Positions 45,329 through 55,753 of a DNA stretch of 64,000 nucleotides are shown in pieces. The notes below the pieces were generated by a model, which saw only the letters and a program-made list of their open reading frames with translations, searched no databases and had not been told where the DNA came from. The position numbers and the translations under genes are program-made. Origin of the DNA: an uncultured Oscillibacter sp. GTDB lineage: Bacteria; Bacillota; Clostridia; Oscillospirales; Oscillospiraceae. The DNA lies in NCBI GenBank assembly GCA_946551795.1, contig CAMNRF010000003.1, positions 1 to 64,000 of the forward strand, in the 5' to 3' direction. Every line of letters starts with the position of its first letter. The first letter of the stretch is position 1.

Positions 45329-45485
45329 CTCTGCATCACCGCCGTTTATAATATGTTTCCATTATATGCGGAGAAAGGCCGCTTGGCAAGATGGGAGTTT
45401 TCAATTTTTCCGGCGGCCGCTCCCGGCGAAGGCGGAGCGGTTTGGAGCGGCGGCCGATTATTTGCGGCAAATATGGAAAATACGG

Positions 45486-45513
45486 TTGACAAAAGTGAAA
45501 TTTTTGTTAAAAT
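45486..45513 (+). promoter_or_regulatory. promoter of DUF3798/ABC operon
   Basis: TTGACA-16-TAAAAT. Confidence 0.65.
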
Positions 45514-45524
45514 AAATAAGGTTC

Positions 45525-45611
45525 AAAAGGCGTACGCCTTTTCGCATGGTTTGTAAACAAACCATGGGAAAAGGCGTACGCCTTTTCGCATGGTTTGTAA
45601 ACAAACCATGG
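45525..45611 (+). repeat. two tandem 43-nt direct repeats (44-nt period) in the 5' UTR
   Basis: AAAAGGCGTACGCCTTTTCGCATGGTTTGTAAACAAACCATGG at 45525-45567 and 45569-45611, each with an 18-bp palindrome plus a 9-bp stem/TAAA loop. Confidence 0.9.
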
Positions 45612-45658
45612 AAAGGGGCTCTGTGCGCCGGGACCACAAAAAAATTTGGAGGTTTGCA

Positions 45659-46930
45659 ATGAAGAAGTTTCTCAGCATTCTGCTGGCGCTGGTGATGGTT
45701 CTGGCCCTTGCCGCCTGCGGCGGCGGGAACGACACCCCCGCCAACACCCCCGCTTCCGACGCGGGCACCAGCACCGACCAGCCCCAGGACGGCGGCGACG
45801 CCGCCGAGCCCGCCGAGGACTGGCACATCGGCATCATCACCGGCACCGTGTCCCAGTCTGAGGATGACCTGCGCGGCGCCGAGGCCATCCAGGCCAAATA
45901 CGGTGAGGACAAGGTGAAACTGGCCACCTATCCCGACAACTTCACCGAGGAGCTGGAGACCACCATCCAGACCATCGTCAACATGTCCGACGATCCTCAG
46001 ATGAAGGCCATCATCGTCAACCAGTCCGTCCCCGGCACCGCCGAGGCCTTCACCCAGATCAAGGAGCGCCGCCCCGACATCCTGTGCATCGCCGGCGAGG
46101 CCCACGAGGACCTGCCCGTGGTGGGCGCCTCCGCCGACCTGGTCTGCAACAACGACTTCGTCTCCCGGGGCTACCTGATCATCAAGACCGCCCACGACCT
46201 GGGCTGCGACACCTTCGTTCACATCTCCTTCCCCCGGCACATGTCCTATGAGACCATGAGCCGCCGTGTGGCCGTCATGCAGGAGGCCTGCAAGGAGTTC
46301 GGCATGGAGTTCGTCCTGGAGACCGCTCCCGATCCCACCACCGACGTGGGCGTCACCGGCGCCCAGGCCTACGTGCTGGAGAAGGCCCCCGAGTGGATTC
46401 AGAAGTACGGCCAGAATTCCGCCTACTTCTGCACCAACGACGCCCACACCGCTCCTCTGCTGCAGCGCCTGCTGGAGCTGGGCGGCTACTTCATCGAGGC
46501 CGACCTGCCCTCTCCTCTGATGGGCTATCCCAACGCTCTGGGCGATCTGGACCTGACCGCCGAGGCCGGCGACTTTGACGCCATCCTGGCCAAGGTGGAG
46601 AAGGCCGTCGTGGACGCCGGCGGCGCCGGCCGCTTCGGCACCTGGGCCTATTCCTACGGCTACTGCCTGTCCGCGGGCCTGTCTCAGCACGCCATCAACG
46701 TCATCGAGGGCAAGAGCGAGATCACCAACATGGACGACGTGGCCGCCGCCCTGCAGGAGTACTCCCCCAAGGCCGCCTGGAACGGCTCCGGCTATACCAA
46801 TGCCGACACCGGCGTCAAGGAGGACAACGTGTTCCTGATCTACCAGGATACCTATATCATGGGCGATCCCGGCAGGTTCATGGGTGCCACCGATGTTGAG
46901 GTGCCCGAGAAGTACTTCACCGTGAAGTAA
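45659..46930 (+). CDS. DUF3798-family / BMP-like substrate-binding lipoprotein
   Basis: LALAACGGG lipobox; periplasmic-binding-protein-like; followed by ABC genes. Confidence 0.82.
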   Translation: MKKFLSILLALVMVLALAACGGGNDTPANTPASDAGTSTDQPQDGGDAAEPAEDWHIGIITGTVSQSEDDLRGAEAIQAKYGEDKVKLATYPDNFTEELETTIQTIVNMSDDPQMKAIIVNQSVPGTAEAFTQIKERRPDILCIAGEAHEDLPVVGASADLVCNNDFVSRGYLIIKTAHDLGCDTFVHISFPRHMSYETMSRRVAVMQEACKEFGMEFVLETAPDPTTDVGVTGAQAYVLEKAPEWIQKYGQNSAYFCTNDAHTAPLLQRLLELGGYFIEADLPSPLMGYPNALGDLDLTAEAGDFDAILAKVEKAVVDAGGAGRFGTWAYSYGYCLSAGLSQHAINVIEGKSEITNMDDVAAALQEYSPKAAWNGSGYTNADTGVKEDNVFLIYQDTYIMGDPGRFMGATDVEVPEKYFTVK

Positions 46931-46971
46931 TTCCGGCGCGGTTACTTTGTAGAGAATTGACAGTGGGAACA

Positions 46972-47000
46972 GGGGGGAGGTTCATCCTCCCCCTGTTTCT
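46972..47000 (+). terminator. internal (partial) terminator after the binding-protein gene
   Basis: AACAGGGGGGAGG-TTCAT-CCTCCCCCTGTTTCTT. Confidence 0.6.
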
Positions 47001-47114
47001 TACAACCTGTATTCACAACTGGAAATGGCGGAGGGACGAGGGCTCTGCCCTGCGGCGGCAGGAGGAGGCCGGACGGCGTTTGCGGTTGTGAATACAGGAC
47101 TTTAGATAAGGGGT

Positions 47115-48722
47115 GTGATTTCAATAGGTAATTCAAATGCTCCTCTGCTGGAGATGCGCAGCATCAAGAAGGACTTCTTCGGCAACCAGGTCCTCACGGA
47201 CATCAATTTCACACTGGGCGAGGGCGAGGTCCTGGGCCTGTGCGGCGAGAACGGCGCGGGCAAATCCACGCTGATGAAGATCCTCTTCGGCATGGATGTG
47301 ATCCGGGAGACCGGCGGCTATGAGGGTGACATCTTCATCAACGGCGAGAAGGCGGCGTTCAGCACCCCCTTCGACGCGCTGAAGGCGGGCATCGGCATGG
47401 TCCACCAGGAGTTCTCCCTGATTCCCGGCTTCACGGCCACCGAGAACATCCTGCTCAACCGGGAGCCCCAAAAGCGAAACGTGGTCTCCCAGATTTTCGG
47501 CGACCGGCTCAACACGCTGGACTACAAGGAGATGGACCGCCGGTCCGCGGCGGCCATCCAGAAGATGGGCGTGGAGATCGACGCCAGGATGGTCATCAGC
47601 AGCATGCCCGTGGGACACAAGCAGTTCACGGAGATCGCCCGGGAGCTGAGCAAGGACCAGCTGAAGCTGCTGATCCTGGACGAGCCCACCGCCGTGCTGA
47701 CGGAGAAGGAGGCGGAGGCCCTGCTGGACTCCATCCGGGGCATGTCCGCCCAGGGCATCTCCGTGATCTTCATCACCCACCGCCTCCACGAGATTCTGGC
47801 TGTGTGCGACAAAGTGGTGGTCATGCGGGACGGCCACGTGGTCCGGGATGTGCCCGCCAGGGAGACCAGCGTGGACGACATCACCCGCTGGATGGTGGGC
47901 CGAGACGTGCAGAGCACCTCCGTCCCCGCGGAGGCGAAGGCCGAGGCGGCCGGGGACGCCGGGGCCATCATGTCCATCAAGCATCTCTGGGTGGATATGC
48001 CCGGCGAGACGGTGCGGGATGTCTCCCTGGATGTGCGCCAGGGCGAGATTCTGGGCATCGGCGGTCTTGCCGGCCAGGGCAAGCTGGGCATCCCCAACGG
48101 CGTCATGGGCCTCTACGAGGCCGGCGGCACCGTGGAGTTTGACGGCCGGGAGATCCCCCTGAACAGCCCCCGAAAGTGTCTGAACGCCTCTCTGGCCTTC
48201 GTGTCGGAGGACCGCCGGGAGGTGGGATTGCTGCTGGACGAGTCGCTGGAGTGGAACATCGCCTTCCCCGCCATGCAGATCCAGGACAAGTTCCTGAAAA
48301 AGCTGTTTGGCGGCCTCATCAAGTGGCGGGACGAGAGGGCCATCCACGCCGTGACCCAGAAATACATTGACGCGCTGGAGATCAAGTGCACCAGCTCCAG
48401 GCAGAACGCCCGGGAGCTCTCCGGCGGCAACCAGCAGAAGGTGTGCCTGGCCAAGGCATTTGCCCTGGAGCCCAAGTTCCTCTTCGTATCGGAGCCCACC
48501 CGGGGCATCGACGTGGGCGCCAAGGCCCTGGTGCTGGACGCCCTGAAACGGTTCAACCGGGAGAGCGGCGTCACCGTCGTCATGATCTCCTCCGAGCTGG
48601 AGGAGCTGCGGCAGACCTGCGACCGCATTGCCATCGTCTCCGGCGGACAGGTGGCGGGGATTCTGCCCGCGGCGGCGTCCTCGGAGGAGTTCGGTCTGCT
48701 GATGGTCAGCAAGGTCATATAA
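47115..48722 (+). CDS. sugar/nucleoside-type ABC ATPase with two NBDs
   Basis: GENGAGKSTLMKILFG; second NBD ELSGGNQQKVCLAKAF; GTG start. Confidence 0.92.
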   Translation: MISIGNSNAPLLEMRSIKKDFFGNQVLTDINFTLGEGEVLGLCGENGAGKSTLMKILFGMDVIRETGGYEGDIFINGEKAAFSTPFDALKAGIGMVHQEFSLIPGFTATENILLNREPQKRNVVSQIFGDRLNTLDYKEMDRRSAAAIQKMGVEIDARMVISSMPVGHKQFTEIARELSKDQLKLLILDEPTAVLTEKEAEALLDSIRGMSAQGISVIFITHRLHEILAVCDKVVVMRDGHVVRDVPARETSVDDITRWMVGRDVQSTSVPAEAKAEAAGDAGAIMSIKHLWVDMPGETVRDVSLDVRQGEILGIGGLAGQGKLGIPNGVMGLYEAGGTVEFDGREIPLNSPRKCLNASLAFVSEDRREVGLLLDESLEWNIAFPAMQIQDKFLKKLFGGLIKWRDERAIHAVTQKYIDALEIKCTSSRQNARELSGGNQQKVCLAKAFALEPKFLFVSEPTRGIDVGAKALVLDALKRFNRESGVTVVMISSELEELRQTCDRIAIVSGGQVAGILPAAASSEEFGLLMVSKVI

Positions 48723-48737
48723 GGAGGAGGGAACGAT

Positions 48738-49808
48738 ATGCATCAACCTGCATCTGCAATCGGACTGCAATACTGGCTCAAAAAGATGGGCTATCCCCGG
48801 CTGATCATCGCCGGCTTCCTCCTCTTTTTGTTCATCATGGCCCCCATCACCGGGTCCGACCTGTCCACCCAGATCACCAACGTCATCAACCGCTTCAGCT
48901 GGAACGCCGTGCTGGTTCTGGCCATGGTGCCCATGATCCACTCCGGCTGCGGACTGAACTTCGGCATCCCCCTGGGCGTTCTGGCGGGCCTCCTGGGCGG
49001 CACGCTGGCCATTGAGATGGGCTTCACCGGACCTATGAGCTTTCTGATGGCCATTGTGGTGTCCACCCCCTTTGCCATCCTCTTCGGCGGCGGCTACGGC
49101 GCGCTGCTGAACAAGATCAAGGGCGGCGAGATGATGGTGGCCACCTACGTGGGGTTCTCCTCCGTGTCCTTCATGTGCATCATGTGGCTGCTGATCCCCT
49201 ACAAGAACCCCTCCATCGTCATGGCGTACACCGGCGTGGGACTCAGGAACATGTTTGCCCTGGACAGCTTCTACTCCGGTGTCCTCTCCAAGTTCCTGGA
49301 GATTGACCTGAACTCCGTGGGGATCAATCTGGTGATCCCCACCGGGTCCATCCTGTTCTTCGCGCTGCTGGCCCTGGGGGTGTGGGCGTTCCTTCACACC
49401 AAGACCGGCACGGCCATGACCGCCGTGGGCTCCAATCCTGTCTTCGCCAGGGCCTCCGGCATCGATGTGGACCGCATCCGGGTCCTGTCGGTGATCCTGT
49501 CCACCTGGCTGGGCGCTGTGGGCGTCCTGGTCTATCAGCAGGGCTTCGGCTTTGTGCAGCTGTACACGGCCCCCCAGAATATGACCATGCCGGCGGTGGC
49601 GGCCGTCCTCATCGGCGGCGCGTCGGTGAACAAGGCCTCTATCTCCAATGTCATCATCGGCACGTTCCTCTTCCAGGGCCTTGTGACCATGACGCCTACG
49701 GTGATCACCGCCCTGATCCACACGGACGTGAGCGAGGTCATCCGCATCATCGTCTCCAACGGCATGGTGATCTATGCCCTGACGAGAAAGACGGAGGGAG
49801 CGAAATGA
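48738..49808 (+). CDS. ABC transporter permease
   Basis: Multi-TM; GLNFGIPLGVLAGLLGG, AVGSNPVFARASGIDVDRIR. Confidence 0.9.
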   Translation: MHQPASAIGLQYWLKKMGYPRLIIAGFLLFLFIMAPITGSDLSTQITNVINRFSWNAVLVLAMVPMIHSGCGLNFGIPLGVLAGLLGGTLAIEMGFTGPMSFLMAIVVSTPFAILFGGGYGALLNKIKGGEMMVATYVGFSSVSFMCIMWLLIPYKNPSIVMAYTGVGLRNMFALDSFYSGVLSKFLEIDLNSVGINLVIPTGSILFFALLALGVWAFLHTKTGTAMTAVGSNPVFARASGIDVDRIRVLSVILSTWLGAVGVLVYQQGFGFVQLYTAPQNMTMPAVAAVLIGGASVNKASISNVIIGTFLFQGLVTMTPTVITALIHTDVSEVIRIIVSNGMVIYALTRKTEGAK

Positions 49809-50923
49809 AGATCAAAAAGAATTTTAACGGTTTCGACTTCCTGCAGAACAACTTGGTGCCTCTGATGTTCATCATCATCTGCGCCATCTGCATCCCCCTC
49901 TCCGGCTTCTCTACCAGCTATCTGCTCAACGAGATCGTCACCCGCATGGGCCGGAATATCTTCCTGATTCTGAGCCTGCTGATTCCCATTATGGCGGGCA
50001 TGGGACTGAACTTCGGCATGACCCTGGGGGCCATGGCGGGGCAGGTGGCCCTGATCTTCGTCACCGACTGGCAGATCTGGGGCATTCCCGGCGTGGTGCT
50101 GGCCATGATTCTCTCTGTGCCCCTGTCCGCCCTCCTGGGCCTCATGTGCGGCAAGCTCATGAATATGGCCAAGGGCCGTGAGATGATCCTGGGCTATATG
50201 ATGAACTACTTCGTCACAGGTCTCTACCAGCTGCTGGTGCTCTACTTCATGGGCTCCATCATCCCCATCAAGCACGCCTCCATCCGCCTGCCCAGAGGCT
50301 ACGGCATCCGCACCACCGTGAATCTGGCCAATATGCGCCAGTGCCTGGACAATGAGTTCGCCATCCTCTACAAGGGCGTGAAGATCCCGGTCTTGAACTT
50401 CATCATCATCGCGCTGCTGTGCCTGTTCATCGTCTGGTTCCGCCGGACGAAGCTGGGCCAGGATATGCGGGCCGTGGGCCAGGACATGGAGGTGGCCCAG
50501 GCCGCCGGCATCAATGTGGACCGCACCCGGATCATCTCCATCATCATCTCCACGGTCTTCGCCGGCTTCGGCCAGATCATCTACCTCCAGAACATCGGCA
50601 ATTTCCCCACCTACACCGCCCACTCCCAGATCGGCATGTTCTGCATCGCCGCGCTGCTGGTCGGCGGCGCCAGCGTGGAGAGAGCCTCCATCGGCAATGT
50701 GTTTCTGGGCGTCATCCTGTTCCACACCATGTTCATCGTGGCGCCCAGGGCGGGTGTCGCCATCACCGGCGACGCCATGATCGGCGAGTATTTCCGCGTG
50801 TTCGTCTCCTACGGCGTTATCACGCTGGCCCTGATCATGTATGAGATCAAAAAGCGCAGGGCCAGGAGCCAGGGCGGCGAGCTGCTGGCCAGGGCCCAGA
50901 GGGAAGGGGGCGTGCAGTCATGA
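49805..50923 (+). CDS. ABC transporter permease
   Basis: GLNFGMTLGAMAGQVALIF, MRAVGQDMEVAQAAGINVDRTR; ATGA overlap with the previous gene. Confidence 0.9.
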   Translation: MKIKKNFNGFDFLQNNLVPLMFIIICAICIPLSGFSTSYLLNEIVTRMGRNIFLILSLLIPIMAGMGLNFGMTLGAMAGQVALIFVTDWQIWGIPGVVLAMILSVPLSALLGLMCGKLMNMAKGREMILGYMMNYFVTGLYQLLVLYFMGSIIPIKHASIRLPRGYGIRTTVNLANMRQCLDNEFAILYKGVKIPVLNFIIIALLCLFIVWFRRTKLGQDMRAVGQDMEVAQAAGINVDRTRIISIIISTVFAGFGQIIYLQNIGNFPTYTAHSQIGMFCIAALLVGGASVERASIGNVFLGVILFHTMFIVAPRAGVAITGDAMIGEYFRVFVSYGVITLALIMYEIKKRRARSQGGELLARAQREGGVQS

Positions 50924-51417
50924 GAGGGAAAACTCTTTTGATCCGTCTGGCGGCGCTGGCTGTGGTCGTCGCCGTGGCGGCGGCCATGATGGTCATCGGC
51001 CGGGGGCACACCCTCTACTTTGACAACAAGACCATCGAGGACTACCAGGGCCAGGAGTACAAGGCCTTTGAGCGGGTGGTGGTCACCGTCAAGGGCGAGG
51101 AGGCGGCCAAGCTGGGCAAGCGGGAGCGCGGCATGGCCACCTGGATCGGCCAGAGCTTCAAGATGACCCTGGAGATTACCGAGAAGAAGGGCGACGAGCC
51201 CCGCACCGAGGAGATCTCCATCCAGCTGCCTTACGGCGTGGACGGCATTGTCATCAACCTGCCCGCCTACCTGGCGGGGCTGCCGGAGGACGCCTGGTTC
51301 TCCGAGTTCGTGCCCCAGGCGGAGACGGAGCCCGAGGACGACGAGCCGCTGCCCGGTGAGGGCGACGAGTTCGGCCTGGAGGGCGATATGGGCATGGAAG
51401 GCGATATGGGCCTCTGA
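50920..51417 (+). CDS. small membrane-anchored protein (DUF6672-like)
   Basis: N-terminal TM then TLYFDNKTIEDYQGQEYKAFERVVVTVKGEEAAKL; ATGA overlap with permease. Confidence 0.75.
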   Translation: MRGKTLLIRLAALAVVVAVAAAMMVIGRGHTLYFDNKTIEDYQGQEYKAFERVVVTVKGEEAAKLGKRERGMATWIGQSFKMTLEITEKKGDEPRTEEISIQLPYGVDGIVINLPAYLAGLPEDAWFSEFVPQAETEPEDDEPLPGEGDEFGLEGDMGMEGDMGL

Positions 51418-51534
51418 TTTTTTCAAAAAGCAGGGTACAAATCCGTTGAAAAGTGGTATGATACTGGAAGACGGCAAAAATTCGACAGCCTGCCGGCCGA
51501 TCTCCGGCGGGCTGTCCCTTTAGGGAGGTTTATT

Positions 51535-52983
51535 ATGGCAGTTTTATCCCATCTGGAACCCAAGGCGGTATTCGAGTACTTCGAGAAGCTCTGCGCCGTG
51601 CCCCACGGCAGCGGCAACACGAAGATCATCAGCGATTTGTGCGTGAGCTTCGCCAAGGACCTGGGCCTCAAGTGGCGGCAGGACGAGCTGAACAATGTGG
51701 TGATCTGGAAGGACGGCACCCCCGGCTACGAAAACGCGGACCCCGTGATTCTCCAGGGCCACATGGACATGGTCTGCGCCAAGACGGAGGACTGTTCCAA
51801 GGACATGGCCAGGGAGGGCCTGGACCTTCGGACCGACGGGGAGTACGTCTGGGCGGAGAAGACCTCCCTGGGCGGAGACAACTGCATCGCCGTGGCCATG
51901 GCCCTGGCGATTCTGGCAGACAAGACCCTGCCCCACCCGCCGCTGGAGGCGGTGTTCACCGTGGACGAGGAGGTTGGCATGGAGGGGGCCTTCGGCCTGG
52001 ACTGCTCCGACCTCAAGGGCCGCCAGCTGCTGAATCTGGACTCCGAGGAGGAGGGGATTTTCACTGTCTCCTGCGCCGGCGGCGTGCGGGTGGACTGCCT
52101 GCTCCCCGGCGTGCGGAAGCCACTGGCGGGGGAGACGGGCTATACCGTCACCATCTCCGGCCTCCAGGGGGGACACTCCGGCGCGGAGATCGACAAGGGC
52201 CGGGCCTCCGCCAACCAGCTGGCGGGACGGGTGCTGTACAGCGCCATGGAGCGTGTGCCGGGCCTGCGTCTGGCGGACATTCGGGGCGGAAAGTTCGACA
52301 ATGTCATCTGCCCCTTCAACGAGGCCAGGGCCGCCGTCCCGGCGGGGAAGGAGGCCGCGTTTGAGGCTTTCATCGCGGAGTTTGACGGGGTGCTGAAAAA
52401 CGAGTACGCCGGCTGTGACGAGGGCGTCACCCTCACCTGCGAAAAGACGGCGGTGGAGACCGCCCTGTCCCCGGAGGACACCCATCGGGTTCTGCGGACG
52501 CTGCTGGCGCTGCCCCAGGGCGTCCAAGCCATGAACGTGGACTTCCCCGGCCTGGTGCAGACCTCGCTGAACCTGGGCGTCATGGCGATGAAGGAGGATG
52601 GGGTGCACCTGACGCTCTCCATCCGCTCCTGCATCGCCTCTCAGAAGGCGATGCTGCGCCAGAGGGTGCGGGCCATCATCGAGACCGGCGGCGGCACGGC
52701 GGAGGAGCGCAGCGACTACCCCGGCTGGCAGTACCAGCGGGACTCCGCCCTGCGCCGGCGGCTGATGGAGACCTACCGGGACCTCAACGGCAGGGAGGCC
52801 GTCATCGAGGCCACCCACGGCGGCCTGGAGTGCGGACTGTTCATCGAGAAGCTCCCCGGCCTGGACGCCGTGTCCCTGGGGCCGGAGCTCCGGGACATCC
52901 ACTCCCCCCGGGAAAAACTGGGCGTGGCCTCCACGGAGCGGGTCTACCGGCTGGTGTGCGAGTTTTTAAAGCGCAGCAAGTGA
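51535..52983 (+). CDS. pepD: aminoacyl-histidine dipeptidase (M20 family)
   Basis: VPHGSGNTKIISD, VILQGHMDMVCAK, VFTVDEEVGMEGAFGLD. Confidence 0.94.
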   Translation: MAVLSHLEPKAVFEYFEKLCAVPHGSGNTKIISDLCVSFAKDLGLKWRQDELNNVVIWKDGTPGYENADPVILQGHMDMVCAKTEDCSKDMAREGLDLRTDGEYVWAEKTSLGGDNCIAVAMALAILADKTLPHPPLEAVFTVDEEVGMEGAFGLDCSDLKGRQLLNLDSEEEGIFTVSCAGGVRVDCLLPGVRKPLAGETGYTVTISGLQGGHSGAEIDKGRASANQLAGRVLYSAMERVPGLRLADIRGGKFDNVICPFNEARAAVPAGKEAAFEAFIAEFDGVLKNEYAGCDEGVTLTCEKTAVETALSPEDTHRVLRTLLALPQGVQAMNVDFPGLVQTSLNLGVMAMKEDGVHLTLSIRSCIASQKAMLRQRVRAIIETGGGTAEERSDYPGWQYQRDSALRRRLMETYRDLNGREAVIEATHGGLECGLFIEKLPGLDAVSLGPELRDIHSPREKLGVASTERVYRLVCEFLKRSK

Positions 52984-53125
52984 CCATGAAATGCGCGAAG
53001 CGCAATAAAAGTTTCGCCAGCTTTTTCAAAGGCTGCGGGGTCCGGGGCAGCGCCCCGGGTGTCCGGCGGGCGGCGCTCTGCCCATCCGCGGCACACGCGC
53101 CAGGCGGCGAAAAGCATACGGAAAA

Positions 53126-53155
53126 GCCCGGAGATCTATGATCTCCGGGCTTTTT
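53126..53155 (+). terminator. intrinsic terminator
   Basis: GCCCGGAGAT-CTATG-ATCTCCGGGC-TTTTT. Confidence 0.85.
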
Positions 53156-53346
53156 CACGGACCGGAACTCCGCTCCTTCGCAGGAGCAAAAGAAATTTTT
53201 CCCACCCCCTTTTTTCGGAAACTTTTTTGCCAAATTCCACGTCTTAATAGATATAGAATTTTGTAACCATTTTGTTATTGCATTATGGGACGGACTGTAC
53301 TATCATGGATAATACAGTTTACAGGACCACGAAAAAGGAGAAGAAC

Positions 53347-55041
53347 ATGGCAGAAGTGAAAGAGCGCGAGGAGCTGTCCCAGGGGACGGCGGCTGTTCAG
53401 GAGGCGGAGAGCGCGCCCGCCAAGGTGCCGCTGAAGGAGAAGTGGAAGGCCATGCCCCGGAAGAAGCGGCGGCGGATCATCCGCCTGGTGATTCTCCTGC
53501 TGGTGCTGGCCGTCATCGGAGGTATTTTATACAAGGTCTTCGGCGGCAAGCAGGAGGGGGAGAGCCAGATTCTCACCGACGTGGTGCAGTATGGCTCCAT
53601 CACCTCCGTGGTGGACGGCAGCGGACTGACCCGGGCCAAGAGCAGCGAGACCATCACCCTGACCACCACGGGCACCGTGATGGACGTGCTGGTGGCGGAG
53701 GGCGACATCGTCACCGCCGGGACGCCCCTCTTTACCATCGACTCTCCGGCGGCGGAGACCGCCGTGCAGAAGGCCCGCAGCAATCTGGAGGGCTATCAGA
53801 AGCAGCTGAACCAGGCGGAGAAGGACATCGCGGGGCTGAATCTCTCCGCGCTCTACCCCGGGAAGCTCCTGGAGACCGTCACGCTGAACCCCGGCGACAC
53901 CATCACCAAGGGGCAGAAGGTGGCGGTGCTGGCGGACGACACCCGCCTGCGCCTGACCCAGTACTACAGCTACGCCTACGCGGGAGACCTGTACGCCGGA
54001 CAGACGGTGGACGTGTCCGTTCCCGCCCTCATGAGCACCATCCCCGGCCAGATCGAGGCGGTACATATGGTCAGCCGCATCACCACGGAGGGCTCCAAGC
54101 TCTTCTCCGCGGAGATCATTCTGGAGAACGAGGGGGCCCTCACCGCCGAGATGGCGGCCTCCGCCACCGTCAATGTGGGCGGGGAGACCGTCTACCCCTA
54201 CGAGCCGGGGAAGCTGGAGTACTACCGCACTGGCGATCTGAACTCCACCGTGTCCGGTACCGTGATCTCCAGCGGCCTGGTGGACTACCTCCAGGTCTCC
54301 GCCGGGCAGGTACTGGTCACCATCGACGGCGAGGAGAGCGAGAGCGAGCTCTTCACCATCCAGCAGAACCTGGAGACCGCCCAGGAGGAGCTGGAGACCG
54401 CCGAGAAGAACCTGGCCAACTGCAGCGCCACGGCCCCCATCGACGGCATGGTCATCGGCCTGAGCATCCAGCCCGGGGCCGAGATCCCCGCCAACACCAC
54501 CCTGGTCACCATCTCCGACACCTCCACCATCACCGTCTCTGCCAACGTGGACGAGCGGAACATCAGCTATATCAAGCCCGGCATGATGGTGGACCTGGAC
54601 CAGTGGGGGACCGCGGCCTTCGGCACGGTGGAGACCGTCAGCATGTCCTCCACCGTCAACAACGGCGTGGCCACCTATCCCATCACCATCTCCGCCGACA
54701 ACAGCGAGGGCACCATCCAGGTCAACAGCTACATCAACTACAGCCTCACCGCCAGCGAGAACGACAACTGCCTGATCCTGCCCCTCCAGTGCGTGCGCAC
54801 CGTGTCCACGGAGGAGGGCGAGACGCTGCAGGTGGTCTACGTGGCCGGCAGCAGGCCGGACAACGCCGTGGAGAACGTCATGGCGGACGAGATGATCCCC
54901 GAGGGCTACTGGGCCGTGCCGGTGGAGATCGGCATCTCCGACAACTACAACGTGGAGATCCGCTCCGGTGTGGAAGAGGGCACGGAGGTCTTCACCCAGA
55001 TGCAGTCCATGTACGGCATGGGCGGCATGATGTTCGGTTGA
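53347..55041 (+). CDS. MacA/HlyD-like efflux adaptor subunit
   Basis: Single N-terminal TM; TTTGTVMDVLVAEGDIVTAGTPLFTID; coiled-coil QQNLETAQEELETAEKNLANCSATAPIDGMV. Confidence 0.9.
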   Translation: MAEVKEREELSQGTAAVQEAESAPAKVPLKEKWKAMPRKKRRRIIRLVILLLVLAVIGGILYKVFGGKQEGESQILTDVVQYGSITSVVDGSGLTRAKSSETITLTTTGTVMDVLVAEGDIVTAGTPLFTIDSPAAETAVQKARSNLEGYQKQLNQAEKDIAGLNLSALYPGKLLETVTLNPGDTITKGQKVAVLADDTRLRLTQYYSYAYAGDLYAGQTVDVSVPALMSTIPGQIEAVHMVSRITTEGSKLFSAEIILENEGALTAEMAASATVNVGGETVYPYEPGKLEYYRTGDLNSTVSGTVISSGLVDYLQVSAGQVLVTIDGEESESELFTIQQNLETAQEELETAEKNLANCSATAPIDGMVIGLSIQPGAEIPANTTLVTISDTSTITVSANVDERNISYIKPGMMVDLDQWGTAAFGTVETVSMSSTVNNGVATYPITISADNSEGTIQVNSYINYSLTASENDNCLILPLQCVRTVSTEEGETLQVVYVAGSRPDNAVENVMADEMIPEGYWAVPVEIGISDNYNVEIRSGVEEGTEVFTQMQSMYGMGGMMFG

Positions 55042-55051
55042 GGTCGCTGAC

Positions 55052-55753
55052 ATGGCACATTTAGTTGAATTGCGGGACGTCTACAAGATCTACGGCGAGG
55101 GCCTGGAGAGCGAGGTCCGGGCCCTGGACGGGGTGTCCTTGACGGTGGAGACCGGGGAGTTTGTGGCCATCGTGGGCCAGTCCGGCTCCGGAAAGTCCAC
55201 TATGATGAACGTGCTGGGCTGTCTGGACATCCCCACCCGGGGGGATTACTTCCTGGAGGGCACCGACGTCCGGGAGCTGACGGACAAGGAGCTGAGCCTG
55301 ATCCGCAACAAGGAGATCGGCTTCATCTTTCAGCAGTACAACCTGATCCAGAGCCTGACGGTGCTGGAGAACGTGGAGCTGCCCCTGATTTATCAGGGCA
55401 TCAACGCCGACGACCGCTACGACCTGGCCATGGAGGCCCTGGAGCGGGTGGGCCTGGCGGGCCGCGTGAAGCACAAGCCCACGGAGATGTCCGGCGGCCA
55501 GCAGCAGCGGGTGGCCATTGCCAGAGCCATCGCCACCCATCCCCCCATCATTATGGCCGACGAGCCCACCGGCGCCCTGGACTCCCGCACGGGCCAGGAG
55601 GTGCTGCAGTTCCTCCAGCAGCTGAACAAGGAGGGCAGCACCATCATCCTCATCACCCATGACAACGGCATCGCCGCCACCGCCCGCCGCTGCGTGCGGC
55701 TCCAGGACGGCAAAGTCGTGGAGGACAGGGAACAGGAGGTGGACTGGCTGTGA
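55052..55753 (+). CDS. MacB/LolD-type ABC ATPase
   Basis: [35 protein letters not shown]. Confidence 0.95.
   Translation: MAHLVELRDVYKIYGEGLESEVRALDGVSLTVETGEFVAIVGQSGSGKSTMMNVLGCLDIPTRGDYFLEGTDVRELTDKELSLIRNKEIGFIFQQYNLIQSLTVLENVELPLIYQGINADDRYDLAMEALERVGLAGRVKHKPTEMSGGQQQRVAIARAIATHPPIIMADEPTGALDSRTGQEVLQFLQQLNKEGSTIILITHDNGIAATARRCVRLQDGKVVEDREQEVDWL

Noticed and set aside
45525-45611. CRISPR-like tandem repeat
   Set aside because: Only two contiguous units with a 1-nt separation and no spacers; not a CRISPR array
47133-49721. 862-aa minus-strand ORF
   Set aside because: Antisense to ABC ATPase and permease; composition artefact
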